DNA of 64,000 nucleotides from the NCBI RefSeq assembly GCF_004854025.1, contig NZ_STGM01000001.1, positions 682,001 through 746,000 on the forward strand. The letters are read 5' to 3'. The notes beneath the pieces are model-generated. The model was not told the origin of the DNA. It saw only the letters and a list, made by a program, of their open reading frames with translations, and did no database searches. This document shows, one piece after another, positions 46,462-54,621 of the stretch. The position numbers and the translations under genes are program-made. The DNA comes from Microbacterium hydrothermale. Lineage in GTDB: Bacteria > Actinomycetota > Actinomycetes > Actinomycetales > Microbacteriaceae. Position 1 is the first letter of the stretch, and the number at the start of each line of letters is the position of its first letter.

Positions 46462-47835
46462 ATGTCCACGCTCGATGTCCGCCCTGACGTGATCGCTCCG
46501 ACGACGCCGCTCCCCCGCGACGGCGCCTCCCCTGCCCCGGACACGCCGATCGCCGCCGCCGCGCCGGCGCCCGCGTTCGACTTCGACGTCGCGATCGTCG
46601 GTCTGGGCTACGTCGGGCTGCCGACCGCCCTGGCGTATCACGCGAGCGGTTCGCGCGTACTGGCTCTCGACGTGTCGTCGCGGCGCCTGCGCACGATCGC
46701 GGCCCGCGGCGCCGACCTGATCGACTCCGACCGGGAGCGACTGGATGCCGCACTCCGGCGCCCGAGCGAGTTCCGCCTCACCGGCGACGTGAGCGAGCTC
46801 TCCCGGGCGAGCGCGATCGTCGTGTGCGTGCCCACCCCGGTCGACCACCAGCAGGTCCCCGACCTCGCTCCCCTGCGGGCCGCGTGCGCCACCGTCGTCG
46901 CCGCGGCCCGCCCGGGGCAGCTCGTCATGCTGACCTCCACGACCTACGTCGGCTGCACGCACGACCTCGTCGAGCAGCCGCTGCGCGAGCGCGGATTCGA
47001 GATCGGCCGCGACGTCTTCGTCACCTTCAGCGCCGAGCGCATCGACCCCGGCAATGTCGGCTTCGCCCAGGAGGTCGTCCCCCGCGTGGTCGGCGGCGCG
47101 ACCCCCCGCTGCGAGGAGCAGGGCGCTCAGCTGCTCTCGCGCTACGCCGCCCGCGTGCACCGCGTCTCGAGCCTCGCCACCGCCGAGATGACGAAGCTCC
47201 TCGAGAACACGTTCCGCGCGGTCAACATCGCCCTCGCGAACGAGTTCGCCGACATCTGCGGAGCTCTCGACGTCCCCGTCACCGAGGTGATCGAGGCGGC
47301 CAGCACGAAGCCCTACGGGTTCATGGCGTTCTACCCGGGTCCGGGGGTGGGCGGTCACTGCATCCCGTGCGATCCGCACTACCTGCTGTGGCAGCTGAAG
47401 GCGCTGCACGTCGACGCGGGGGTGATCACCGAGGCGATGACGCGCATCGCCGCCCGGCCGCGTCGCGTGGTCGAACGCATCCGCGACGTGCTCGGACGCG
47501 CCGGCAAGGGCACGCTCGGCGCCCGCGTGCTCGTGGTCGGGGTGACCTACAAGCCCGATGTCGCCGACCTGCGGGAGTCGCCCGCCCTCGAGATCATCGA
47601 TCACCTGATCGACGTGGGCGCCGAGGTGCAGTACGTCGACACCCACGCCCCGCACATCCATCTCGACTCCGGCCGCGAGCGCGACTCGCTCGACGATCCG
47701 GGGGCGTTCCACCCCGACGTGGTCCTCGTGCACACGCGCCACCACGACTGCGACCTCGGCTGGCTCGACGGCGAGGCCCTCGTGGTCGACGGCACCTACC
47801 GCAGCACCGACATCGCGGGGCGGGTGCTCCTGTGA
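46462..47835 (+). CDS. nucleotide-sugar (UDP-HexNAc-type) dehydrogenase
   Basis: A 457-aa UDP-glucose/GDP-mannose dehydrogenase family enzyme. The first 38 residues are a disordered Ala/Pro segment, then the NAD motif GLGYVG (47-52). The catalytic Cys300 is in GVGGHCIPCDPHYLLW. The GGHCIPxDP form, rather than GGSCFPKD, is typical of UDP-GlcNAc, GalNAc or ManNAc dehydrogenases (WbpA/WecC-like), so the product is probably a UDP-HexNAc uronic acid. GGAGG lies 6 nt before ATG 46462. It overlaps the epimerase (GTGA) and heads five coupled genes. Confidence 0.9.
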   Translation: MSTLDVRPDVIAPTTPLPRDGASPAPDTPIAAAAPAPAFDFDVAIVGLGYVGLPTALAYHASGSRVLALDVSSRRLRTIAARGADLIDSDRERLDAALRRPSEFRLTGDVSELSRASAIVVCVPTPVDHQQVPDLAPLRAACATVVAAARPGQLVMLTSTTYVGCTHDLVEQPLRERGFEIGRDVFVTFSAERIDPGNVGFAQEVVPRVVGGATPRCEEQGAQLLSRYAARVHRVSSLATAEMTKLLENTFRAVNIALANEFADICGALDVPVTEVIEAASTKPYGFMAFYPGPGVGGHCIPCDPHYLLWQLKALHVDAGVITEAMTRIAARPRRVVERIRDVLGRAGKGTLGARVLVVGVTYKPDVADLRESPALEIIDHLIDVGAEVQYVDTHAPHIHLDSGRERDSLDDPGAFHPDVVLVHTRHHDCDLGWLDGEALVVDGTYRSTDIAGRVLL

Positions 47836-48893
47836 GCGCCGTCCCGGTCTTCGGCTCCGCGGCCGGAGGGATGCGCACCCTCGTCACGGGCGGGGCGGGC
47901 TTCGTCGGCAGCCACCTCGTCGAGCACCTGCTCGCCGCCGGCGACGAGGTCGTCGTGCTCGACGACCTGTCGACCGGATCGGCGCGCAACCTCGCCGGCG
48001 TCGCCGACAACCCGCGCCTGGAGATGATCCACGGCTCGATCCTGAACAGCCGGACCGTCGACCAGGCGATGCGCACGTGCGACCGCGTGTTCCACCTCGC
48101 CGCGGCCGTCGGGGTGAAGCTCATCGTCGAGCAGCCCCTGCGGGGTCTGCGCATCAACATCCACGGCACCGAGAACGTGCTCACCGCGGCCATCGAGCAC
48201 AAGGCGTCCGTCCTGCTGGTGTCCACGAGCGAGGTTTACGGCAAGAACACGGCCGATCGTCTGCGCGAGGACTCCGACCGCGTGCTCGGCGATCCGCTGC
48301 TGTCGCGCTGGACGTACGCCGGGGCGAAGGGCATCGACGAGGCGTTCGCGAAGGCGTACTGCGACCAGGAGGGCCTCGACGTGGCGATCGTCCGCCTGTT
48401 CAACACCGTGGGCCCCCGGCAGACGGGCAGGTACGGGATGGTGCTGCCCAACCTCGTCGGTCAGGCCCTGCGCGGGCATCCCCTCACCGTGTTCGGCGAC
48501 GGTCTGCAGACCCGCTGCTTCTCGGCCGTCGAAGACGTCGTGCCCGCGATGGTCCGCATCGAGCGCGACCCCCGCGCCCGCGGCCAGGCCTACAACCTCG
48601 GCGGATCGCGCGAGATCTCCATCGTCGACCTGGCCCGCGAGATCATCGCGACGCTCGACAGTCGCAGCGAGGTGGAGCTGGTCCCGTACGAGCGGGCGTA
48701 CGCCCCCGGTTTCGAGGACATGCGGCGGCGCGTCCCCGACAACACCAAGGCGCACGACCTCGTCGGCTACCAGCCCACGACCCCGCTCACGACGACGATC
48801 ATGCGCGTGGCCGCCGATCTGCTCTCCCGCGAGCGGCTCGGGTCGGATGCCATGCCCCTGGCCGCCGCAGGATCGTTCCGGGGCGTGCTCTGA
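47832..48893 (+). CDS. NAD-dependent sugar-nucleotide epimerase/dehydratase
   Basis: A 353-aa extended SDR. The NAD motif GGAGFVGSH is at 20-28. The active site has Ser in VSTSEVYG and Tyr162 with Lys166 (YAGAK). RLFNTVGPRQTGRYGMVLP is typical of UDP-glucose/GlcNAc-uronate epimerases and UDP-glucuronate decarboxylases. The GTG start overlaps the dehydrogenase stop; an ATG at 47871 has its purine run too close to serve. It probably acts on the uronic acid made upstream, by epimerisation or decarboxylation. Which one is not decided by sequence. Confidence 0.88.
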   Translation: MSAVPVFGSAAGGMRTLVTGGAGFVGSHLVEHLLAAGDEVVVLDDLSTGSARNLAGVADNPRLEMIHGSILNSRTVDQAMRTCDRVFHLAAAVGVKLIVEQPLRGLRINIHGTENVLTAAIEHKASVLLVSTSEVYGKNTADRLREDSDRVLGDPLLSRWTYAGAKGIDEAFAKAYCDQEGLDVAIVRLFNTVGPRQTGRYGMVLPNLVGQALRGHPLTVFGDGLQTRCFSAVEDVVPAMVRIERDPRARGQAYNLGGSREISIVDLAREIIATLDSRSEVELVPYERAYAPGFEDMRRRVPDNTKAHDLVGYQPTTPLTTTIMRVAADLLSRERLGSDAMPLAAAGSFRGVL

Positions 48894-50701
48894 TGTGCGG
48901 CATCACCGCCTACCGCGGCCCCACCGCGGCGGCATCCCGTGCGCGCAACGCCCTCGAGCGCCTCGAGTACCGCGGCTACGACTCCGCAGGGATCGCCGCC
49001 CGGCGTCCCGACGGCTCGACGATGCACGCGCGCACGCTCAGCGGAGTCGCCGCCCTCGCCGTCGTCGTCGGAGAAGAGCCGGCGGATGCCACGACCGCGG
49101 CGATCGGGCACACCCGATGGGCGACGCACGGCGAGGTGAGCGAGGCGAACGCGCACCCCCTGGAGGACTGCGGCGGCCGCCTCTACGTGGTGCACAACGG
49201 GATCATCGACAACGCCGACGCGCTGCGGGCGCGGCTCGTCGGCGCCGGACACCGCTTCGCCACCGGCGTGGACAGCGAGGTCATCGTCCACCTCGTCGAG
49301 CAGGCGCAGCGCCCCGGCGTCGGCCTCGGCGACGCCCTCGCCGACGCGGTGACCCACCTCTCGGGCTCGTGGGCGGTGGTCGTTCTCGACGCGCGCAGCG
49401 GCGCCCTCGCGGCGACCGCGCACGGCTCCCCGCTGATCTGCGCCGAGGCGGGTGGCGGCACGTACTTCGCGAGCGACGTGGGCGCGATCGCCCCCGAGGT
49501 CGACGAGTTCCGCGTGCTCGAGGACGACGACGTGGTCGAGGTCGATGCCGCCGGCCCGCGCTGGCACCGCTCCGGTGGCAGCTGCCGACCCCGGGGCCTG
49601 TGGCCGGTGCCGCGGACGGCGCTGCTGGCCAGCACCGGCCGCCACCGCGACCACATGGGCAACGAGATCGACGAGCAGCCCCTCATCGCCCGTCGCGTGC
49701 TCGAGGCCCTCTCCCCGGGCATCGCCGACGGTCGCCTGTGGAGGGGGCTCGGGCTCCCCTCCCTCGACGGCATCGACCGCGTCGCCGTGCTCGGCTGCGG
49801 TACGTCGCTGCACGCGGGTCGCGCCGTCGCCGGGGTCTTCGGCCGCCTCGGGGGGATGCCGACGCGCACCCTCGTCGCGAGCGAGGTCGCGCACGAGGTG
49901 TGGGAGCCGCGGACTCTCGTGATCGCGATCAGCCAATCCGGCGAGACCGCCGACGTGCTCCGCGCCCTCGATTCCCTGCCCCCGCGCCACGGCACCGTGC
50001 TCGCCCTGACCAACAACACCTCCTCGACGCTCGCTCGCCGTTCCGATGCGGTCATCGACTGCCTGGCCGGTCCCGAGGTGGGGGTCGCGGCGACCAAGAC
50101 CTTCGTCGCACAGGTCCTCACCGGGGTGTGCGTGGCCCTGTCGGCTCTCGCGGCCGCCGACCGCGGCGACTCCGCGTGCGTGGACGCGGATCTGCGCGCC
50201 CTCGCGGCGACGCCCGACGCCCTCGCCGCCGCCCTCGACACGTGGCGGGGTCCGTGCGCGCAGCTCGCCGCCGACCACGCGCGGGCATCGGGCTTCCTCT
50301 TCCTCGGTCGAGGGGCCGGTCTCGTGTACGCCGCCGAGGGAGCTCTCAAGCTGAAGGAGCTGTCGTACCGCTGGGCGGAGGCTCATCCCGCGGGCGAGTT
50401 GAAGCACGGCCCGCTCGCTCTGGTGACCACCGGGACCCCCGTGTTCGTCGTCGACAACGGCGATCCGCGTCTCGATGTCGATATCGCCGAGGTGACCGCG
50501 CGCGGAGGACGTGTCATCCGGATCGGCGAACGCGTGCTGAACGTCGGCGGGGTGGCGCTCCACCTGCCGCGCACCGGACCCTCGTGGGGCCCGCTCGAGA
50601 GCGTCATCCCCCTGCAGATGTTCGCGCGCGAGCTCGCCCTGCGACTGCACCGCGACGTCGACAAGCCGCGCAACCTCGCGAAGTCGGTGACGGTGTCATG
50701 A
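48893..50701 (+). CDS. glmS: glucosamine-fructose-6-phosphate aminotransferase
   Basis: A 602-aa GlmS with the N-terminal glutaminase (Cys2 nucleophile in MCGITAYRG, HTRWATHG and HNGIIDN) and two SIS isomerase domains (GCGTSLHAG, SQSGETADV, KELSYRWAEAHPAGELKHGP). It ends with the catalytic tail DKPRNLAKSVTVS. It makes glucosamine-6-phosphate from fructose-6-phosphate and glutamine. It begins with a TGATG overlap to the epimerase and overlaps the deacetylase (ATGA). A GlmS inside a polysaccharide operon suggests dedicated hexosamine supply, perhaps in addition to a housekeeping copy elsewhere. Confidence 0.93.
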   Translation: MCGITAYRGPTAAASRARNALERLEYRGYDSAGIAARRPDGSTMHARTLSGVAALAVVVGEEPADATTAAIGHTRWATHGEVSEANAHPLEDCGGRLYVVHNGIIDNADALRARLVGAGHRFATGVDSEVIVHLVEQAQRPGVGLGDALADAVTHLSGSWAVVVLDARSGALAATAHGSPLICAEAGGGTYFASDVGAIAPEVDEFRVLEDDDVVEVDAAGPRWHRSGGSCRPRGLWPVPRTALLASTGRHRDHMGNEIDEQPLIARRVLEALSPGIADGRLWRGLGLPSLDGIDRVAVLGCGTSLHAGRAVAGVFGRLGGMPTRTLVASEVAHEVWEPRTLVIAISQSGETADVLRALDSLPPRHGTVLALTNNTSSTLARRSDAVIDCLAGPEVGVAATKTFVAQVLTGVCVALSALAAADRGDSACVDADLRALAATPDALAAALDTWRGPCAQLAADHARASGFLFLGRGAGLVYAAEGALKLKELSYRWAEAHPAGELKHGPLALVTTGTPVFVVDNGDPRLDVDIAEVTARGGRVIRIGERVLNVGGVALHLPRTGPSWGPLESVIPLQMFARELALRLHRDVDKPRNLAKSVTVS

Positions 50702-52263
50702 GCGCGATCGACGCCCGCCGGCCCGAACGGACGACAGAGATGGACACCGATCCCATGAACGCACCCCGGCTGCGCCGCGAACGGCGCCTCCTCTCGCCCT
50801 CCGATCGGCGCCGTGATCGTCGGCTCAGCCTGCGCCGTCTGCGGGGCCGTCGCCTGGGCCTCGGTGCGCTCGCCGTGCTCTCCGCCCTGGCCGTGGTGCT
50901 CGCGGGGGGCCTCGCGCTGACCCCCGCGCCCGCCGAGGCCGCGACCCGCACCGTGGTCAGCCTCACCTTCGACGACGCCAACGCCGACCAGCTCAACGCT
51001 CTCCCGGCGCTGAAGGCGAACGGGATGAAGGCCACGTTCTACGTCCCCTCCGGGTACATCGGGGCGTCCGGACACATGACCCGCGCCGATCTGACGAACC
51101 TGAAGAACGCCGGCCACGAGATCGGCGGCCACACCGTCAACCACCCCGACCTCGCGCAGGTCAGCGTCGACGAGGCCACCCGGCAGATCTGCCAGGACCG
51201 CAAGAACCTCACCTCCTGGGGTTTCACGGTCAAGAGCTTCGCGTATCCGTTCGCCTCGTCCACCCCCGACGTCGAGAAGGCCGTGGCCGCGTGCGGTTAC
51301 AACAGCGGCCGGCTCCTCGGCGACATCAAGAGCCGCTTCGGCTGCCCCGACTGCGCGTACGCCGAGACGATGCCGCCCGCGGACCCGTTCGCGCTCGCCG
51401 CCCTCGATCAGGTGGATGCCACCTGGACGCTCGCCGATCTCAAGCAGGGCGTGACCAACGCCGAGAAGAACGGCGGTGGATGGGTGCAGTACACCTTCCA
51501 CGACGTCTGCGACGACGCGTGCAGCGATCTGGCCGTCACCACCTCGACGTTCAGCCAGTTCGTGTCGTGGCTGAAGACCCGCCAGTCGGCGGGGACGGTC
51601 GTCAAGACCATCGGCAGTGTGATCGGCGGCACGACCAAACCCGTCGTCGACGGACCCGCCGTGCCCGCCCCGACCGGCTCGACGAACGGCATCGTCAACC
51701 CCAGTATGGAGACGGGCGCGCCCGACTGCTGGATGCGAGGGGGGTACGGCACCAACACGCCGGAGTTCAGCACCGGCTCCCCGGCCCACACCGGCAACAT
51801 CGCCAGCGGCATCAGCATGACCGGCTACGTCGACGGGGATGCCAAGCTCCTCCCCCAGTTCGACCTCGGCCAGTGCTCCCCCACGGTCACGCCCGGCCGG
51901 TCGTACACGCTGCGCGAGTGGTATCAGGCGAGCGGGCCCACGCAGTTCGCCGTCTATCTGCGCTCGACGAGCGGAAGCTGGTCGTACTGGACCTCGAGCC
52001 CGTGGTTCGCCGCGGCCGGTGACTGGACGGAGGCCGATTGGACGACCGCGCCCATCCCCACCGGATACAACGGCATCAGCTTCGCGCTGAACATCTTCGG
52101 CAACGGCACCCTGCGCACCGACGACCTCGGCCTGTACGACAGCGCGAGCGCTCCCCCGCTCACCGTGATGAGCGCCACCGCGCCCGTCGACACCTCCGCA
52201 CCGGCGACACCGCCCGGTCCGCTCGAGGTCTTCCGGCCGACCGAGAGCGACGTCACCGGATGA
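50698..52263 (+). CDS. secreted NodB-type polysaccharide deacetylase with C-terminal carbohydrate-binding-like domain
   Basis: A 521-aa exported protein. A long basic N-terminal region with many Arg (25-52) precedes a hydrophobic signal core (about 53-78) and a likely AEA cleavage near 79-81. The NodB domain has TFDD (90-93) and the zinc ligands His145 and His149 in GGHTVNHPDL, and continues to about 310. A Gly/Pro linker then leads to a beta-sandwich-like module (about 330-485) resembling CBM4/9 domains. It should remove acetyl groups from extracellular polysaccharide. The start overlaps the glmS stop; in-frame ATGs at residues 15 and 20 are alternatives. Confidence 0.88.
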   Translation: MSAIDARRPERTTEMDTDPMNAPRLRRERRLLSPSDRRRDRRLSLRRLRGRRLGLGALAVLSALAVVLAGGLALTPAPAEAATRTVVSLTFDDANADQLNALPALKANGMKATFYVPSGYIGASGHMTRADLTNLKNAGHEIGGHTVNHPDLAQVSVDEATRQICQDRKNLTSWGFTVKSFAYPFASSTPDVEKAVAACGYNSGRLLGDIKSRFGCPDCAYAETMPPADPFALAALDQVDATWTLADLKQGVTNAEKNGGGWVQYTFHDVCDDACSDLAVTTSTFSQFVSWLKTRQSAGTVVKTIGSVIGGTTKPVVDGPAVPAPTGSTNGIVNPSMETGAPDCWMRGGYGTNTPEFSTGSPAHTGNIASGISMTGYVDGDAKLLPQFDLGQCSPTVTPGRSYTLREWYQASGPTQFAVYLRSTSGSWSYWTSSPWFAAAGDWTEADWTTAPIPTGYNGISFALNIFGNGTLRTDDLGLYDSASAPPLTVMSATAPVDTSAPATPPGPLEVFRPTESDVTG

Positions 52264-53009
52264 CACCCCGCTCGCGCCGCACGGCGACGACCGCCCTCGC
52301 GGTGGCCGTCGCCGTCGGCGCGGTGGGGTGCGCCCCCACGCCCGCGCCCCTGCCCGACACCGGTTACCCCTGGCACACCGGCATCGTCTCGACGACGTTC
52401 TGGGTCGGCGAGGTGTTCGATCCGCAGGCGGCGGACGGCAGCCAGCGGATCTCCACCTACGACTCCGACTGGCTGGGCTCGTACGGCGGATGCGACGGCG
52501 TCGTCGAGGGCGACGGATGCCGCACCGAGAAGCGCACCGCCGACAACGGGTACTTCCCCACGCGCATGACCCCGCTCGAGAACCCGTTCTACCTCGACCT
52601 GCCCTTCGACGACGTCAACGACGAGGAGGGCTTCGCCACGCGGGGAGAGGTCGTGCCGTGGGCCGGACAGCCGGAGTACGCCGCGACGGTCGACGATCCC
52701 GACGCGAGCCTCATGAAGAACCGCTGGGTGGTCCTGCGCAAGGGCGACCGTATCTGCTACGGCCAGATCGAGGACGCCGGCCCCGGTGAGTACCGCGACA
52801 GCGCGTACGTGTTCGGCTCCGACGACCGCCGTCCCGCGAACGAGCGCTTCAACGGCGCCGGCCTCGACGTCTCCCCCGCGCTGAACGGATGCCTCGGCTT
52901 CGCCGAGCTCGACGGCGACGGCGACCACGTCGACTGGGCCTTCGTCGACGACGTCGACGTCCCGCCCGGTCCGTGGACCACGATCGTCACGGATTCCCCC
53001 GTCCGCTGA
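52260..53009 (+). CDS. lipoprotein of unknown function in the polysaccharide operon
   Basis: A 249-aa exported protein. A basic start and hydrophobic core lead to the lipobox VGAVGC with Cys24. The mature domain begins YPWHTGIVSTTFWVGEVFDP and has Cys pairs that could form disulfides (GGCDG and DGCRT; ICYGQ and NGCLGF). It is rich in acidic and aromatic residues. I do not recognise a domain with a known activity. Its ATG overlaps the deacetylase stop (ATGA), so it is made with that enzyme and probably works on or holds the same polymer. Confidence 0.8.
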   Translation: MTPRSRRTATTALAVAVAVGAVGCAPTPAPLPDTGYPWHTGIVSTTFWVGEVFDPQAADGSQRISTYDSDWLGSYGGCDGVVEGDGCRTEKRTADNGYFPTRMTPLENPFYLDLPFDDVNDEEGFATRGEVVPWAGQPEYAATVDDPDASLMKNRWVVLRKGDRICYGQIEDAGPGEYRDSAYVFGSDDRRPANERFNGAGLDVSPALNGCLGFAELDGDGDHVDWAFVDDVDVPPGPWTTIVTDSPVR

Positions 53010-53060
53010 GGCGGACGCCGTGCCGGAAGGCGTCCGTCGCCGGACGCCGGAAAAGACGGA

Positions 53061-53088
53061 AGGGCCGGATGCCACGGCATCCGGCCCT
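53061..53088. terminator. bidirectional terminator built from GGATGCC/GGCATCC
   Basis: AGGGCCGGATGCC (53061-53073) pairs perfectly with GGCATCCGGCCCT (53076-53088), between the convergent lipoprotein and rbpA stops. Confidence 0.85.
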
Positions 53089-53111
53089 ACTGACGTCGGC
53101 GATCGAGGACG

Positions 53112-53465
53112 TCACTGTCCCCGACGCTCGCGGAGCTGCTGCAGCGCGTCGTCGAGGAGCGATGCGGCCTCTTCGTCGCTGCGGCGTTCCTTCACGTACG
53201 CGAGGTGGGTCTTGTAGGGCTCGGCCTTGGCCAGCGCCGGGGGGTTCGCCTTGTCGCGGCCCGCGGGAAGGCCCGAGTGGGGCGAGTCGATCGTCTCGGG
53301 GATCTCGTCGTCGGGGATCCCCGCCGCGAAGTACCGCACGGTCTCGTTGCCCAGGGCGTCCCAGTACGACACCGCGACGCGGTCCGCGTGGAAGCCGTGG
53401 TCCTGTTCGCCCATGGGGCCCGCGCCGACGCGCGAGCCACGGATGGCATTGCCGCCAGTGGCCAT
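53112..53465 (-). CDS. rbpA: RNA polymerase-binding protein RbpA (zinc-less form)
   Basis: A 117-aa RbpA, an actinobacterial activator that binds the RNA polymerase beta' subunit and principal sigma factor. The start ATGGNAIRGSRVGAGPMGE and the C-terminal EPYKTHLAYVKERRSDEEA block are diagnostic. The central Cys residues that bind zinc in the Streptomyces protein are absent, as is known for the mycobacterial protein. It lies 1 nt after secG on the same strand. Confidence 0.95.
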   Translation of the reverse strand: MATGGNAIRGSRVGAGPMGEQDHGFHADRVAVSYWDALGNETVRYFAAGIPDDEIPETIDSPHSGLPAGRDKANPPALAKAEPYKTHLAYVKERRSDEEAASLLDDALQQLRERRGQ

Positions 53466-53466
53466 G

Positions 53467-53715
53467 TCAGATCTCCGCGAATTTGGTCAGCAGACCGAGG
53501 CCGACGATGGTGACGAACCACACCAGCGCGAGCACGATCGTGAAACGGTTGAGGTTGCGTTCGGCCAGTCCCGACGATCCGAGGGCGGAACTCATGCCGC
53601 CGCCGAACATGTCGGACAGACCGCCGCCGCGACCCTTGTGGAGCAGGATGAGCAGGGTCAGCAGGAGGCTGGTGACGCCCAGGAGAACCTGCAGGACGAA
53701 CTCGAGAATCTGCAC
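53467..53715 (-). CDS. secG: preprotein translocase subunit SecG
   Basis: An 82-aa protein with two membrane helices (about 5-25 and 57-77) and the central HKGRGGGLSDMFGGG loop typical of SecG, which assists SecYE during protein export. It lies between rbpA and tpiA, a usual actinobacterial position. Confidence 0.94.
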   Translation of the reverse strand: MQILEFVLQVLLGVTSLLLTLLILLHKGRGGGLSDMFGGGMSSALGSSGLAERNLNRFTIVLALVWFVTIVGLGLLTKFAEI

Positions 53716-53789
53716 TGTCGAAAGCCTTTCGCGCGCGGACGGGACGACCGCACAAGCGTCAAGTATACGGGGACGCGTCTCAGACGCAC

Positions 53790-53820
53790 GGATGCCCGCG
53801 GCGCGCGGCCGCGGGCATCC
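53790..53820 (-). terminator. terminator after tpiA
   Basis: GGATGCCCGCGGC (53790-53802) pairs with GCCGCGGGCATCC (53808-53820), a perfect 13-bp stem with a 5-nt loop just past the tpiA stop. It again contains GGATGCC. Confidence 0.82.
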
Positions 53821-53829
53821 GGAAGGGCG

Positions 53830-54621
53830 TCAGACGCCGACGTGCTTCTGGAAGCGGATGATCGCCGCGAACTCGTCGACGACGAGGCTCGCACCGCCCA
53901 CCAGCGCACCGTCGACGTCGGGCTCGCGCATGAAGCCGGCGATGTTGCCCGACTTCACCGAACCGCCGTACAGCACGCGCGTGCGCGCCGCCGCGTCGGC
54001 ACCGAGCTTGTCGGCGACGACAGCGCGCAGCTTGGCGCAGACTTCCTGGGCCTGGTCGGGCGTCGCCGCCTGACCCGAGCCGATGGCCCAGACCGGCTCG
54101 TACGCCACGACGATGTCGGCATCCGCCGACACGCCGTCGAGCGCCACCTCGAGCTGCCCGACCGGCACGGCGCTCGCACCGAACTTCTCGAGGTCCTCCG
54201 AGGTCTCGCCGACGCAGATCACCGGGACGAGACCGTGGCGCAGGGCGGCCTGGGTCTTCGCCGCGACGACCTCGTCGGTCTCGTGGTGGAACTGACGACG
54301 CTCGGAGTGACCGATGATCACGTAGGTCGCGTCGAGCTTCGCCAGGAACTGACCCGAGATCTCGCCGGTGTACGCGCCGGAGTCGTGGGCCGAGAGGTCC
54401 TGACCACCGAGCGCGAACTCGATCTTGTCGGCGTCGAGGAGCGTCTGCACGGTGCGCAGGTCGGTGTACGGCGGGAAGACCGCGACCTCGACACTGCCGT
54501 TCTCGTGCTTGGCCTCCTTCAGCGTCCAGTGCAGCTTCTGGACGAACGCAACCGCCTGGAGGTGGTCGAGGTTCATCTTCCAGTTGCCCGCGATGAGGGG
54601 GGTTCTGTTCACTGTTGCCAT
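53830..54621 (-). CDS. tpiA: triosephosphate isomerase
   Basis: A 263-aa TIM barrel. The catalytic Lys is in GNWKMN, the His in VIIGHSERRQ and the Glu in AYEPVWAIGSG. It interconverts dihydroxyacetone phosphate and glyceraldehyde-3-phosphate. The ATG overlaps the pgk 3' end by 13 nt, so the two are co-transcribed and probably translationally coupled. Confidence 0.97.
   Translation of the reverse strand: MATVNRTPLIAGNWKMNLDHLQAVAFVQKLHWTLKEAKHENGSVEVAVFPPYTDLRTVQTLLDADKIEFALGGQDLSAHDSGAYTGEISGQFLAKLDATYVIIGHSERRQFHHETDEVVAAKTQAALRHGLVPVICVGETSEDLEKFGASAVPVGQLEVALDGVSADADIVVAYEPVWAIGSGQAATPDQAQEVCAKLRAVVADKLGADAAARTRVLYGGSVKSGNIAGFMREPDVDGALVGGASLVVDEFAAIIRFQKHVGV

Noticed and set aside
48893..50701. 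glmS ribozyme in the leader of glmS
   Set aside because: The gene starts inside the epimerase stop codon, so there is no leader for a ribozyme. None is expected in actinobacteria.
53112..53465. RbpA as degraded because its zinc Cys are missing
   Set aside because: Both functional ends are intact, and zinc-less RbpA is known from mycobacteria, so it is probably a normal variant.
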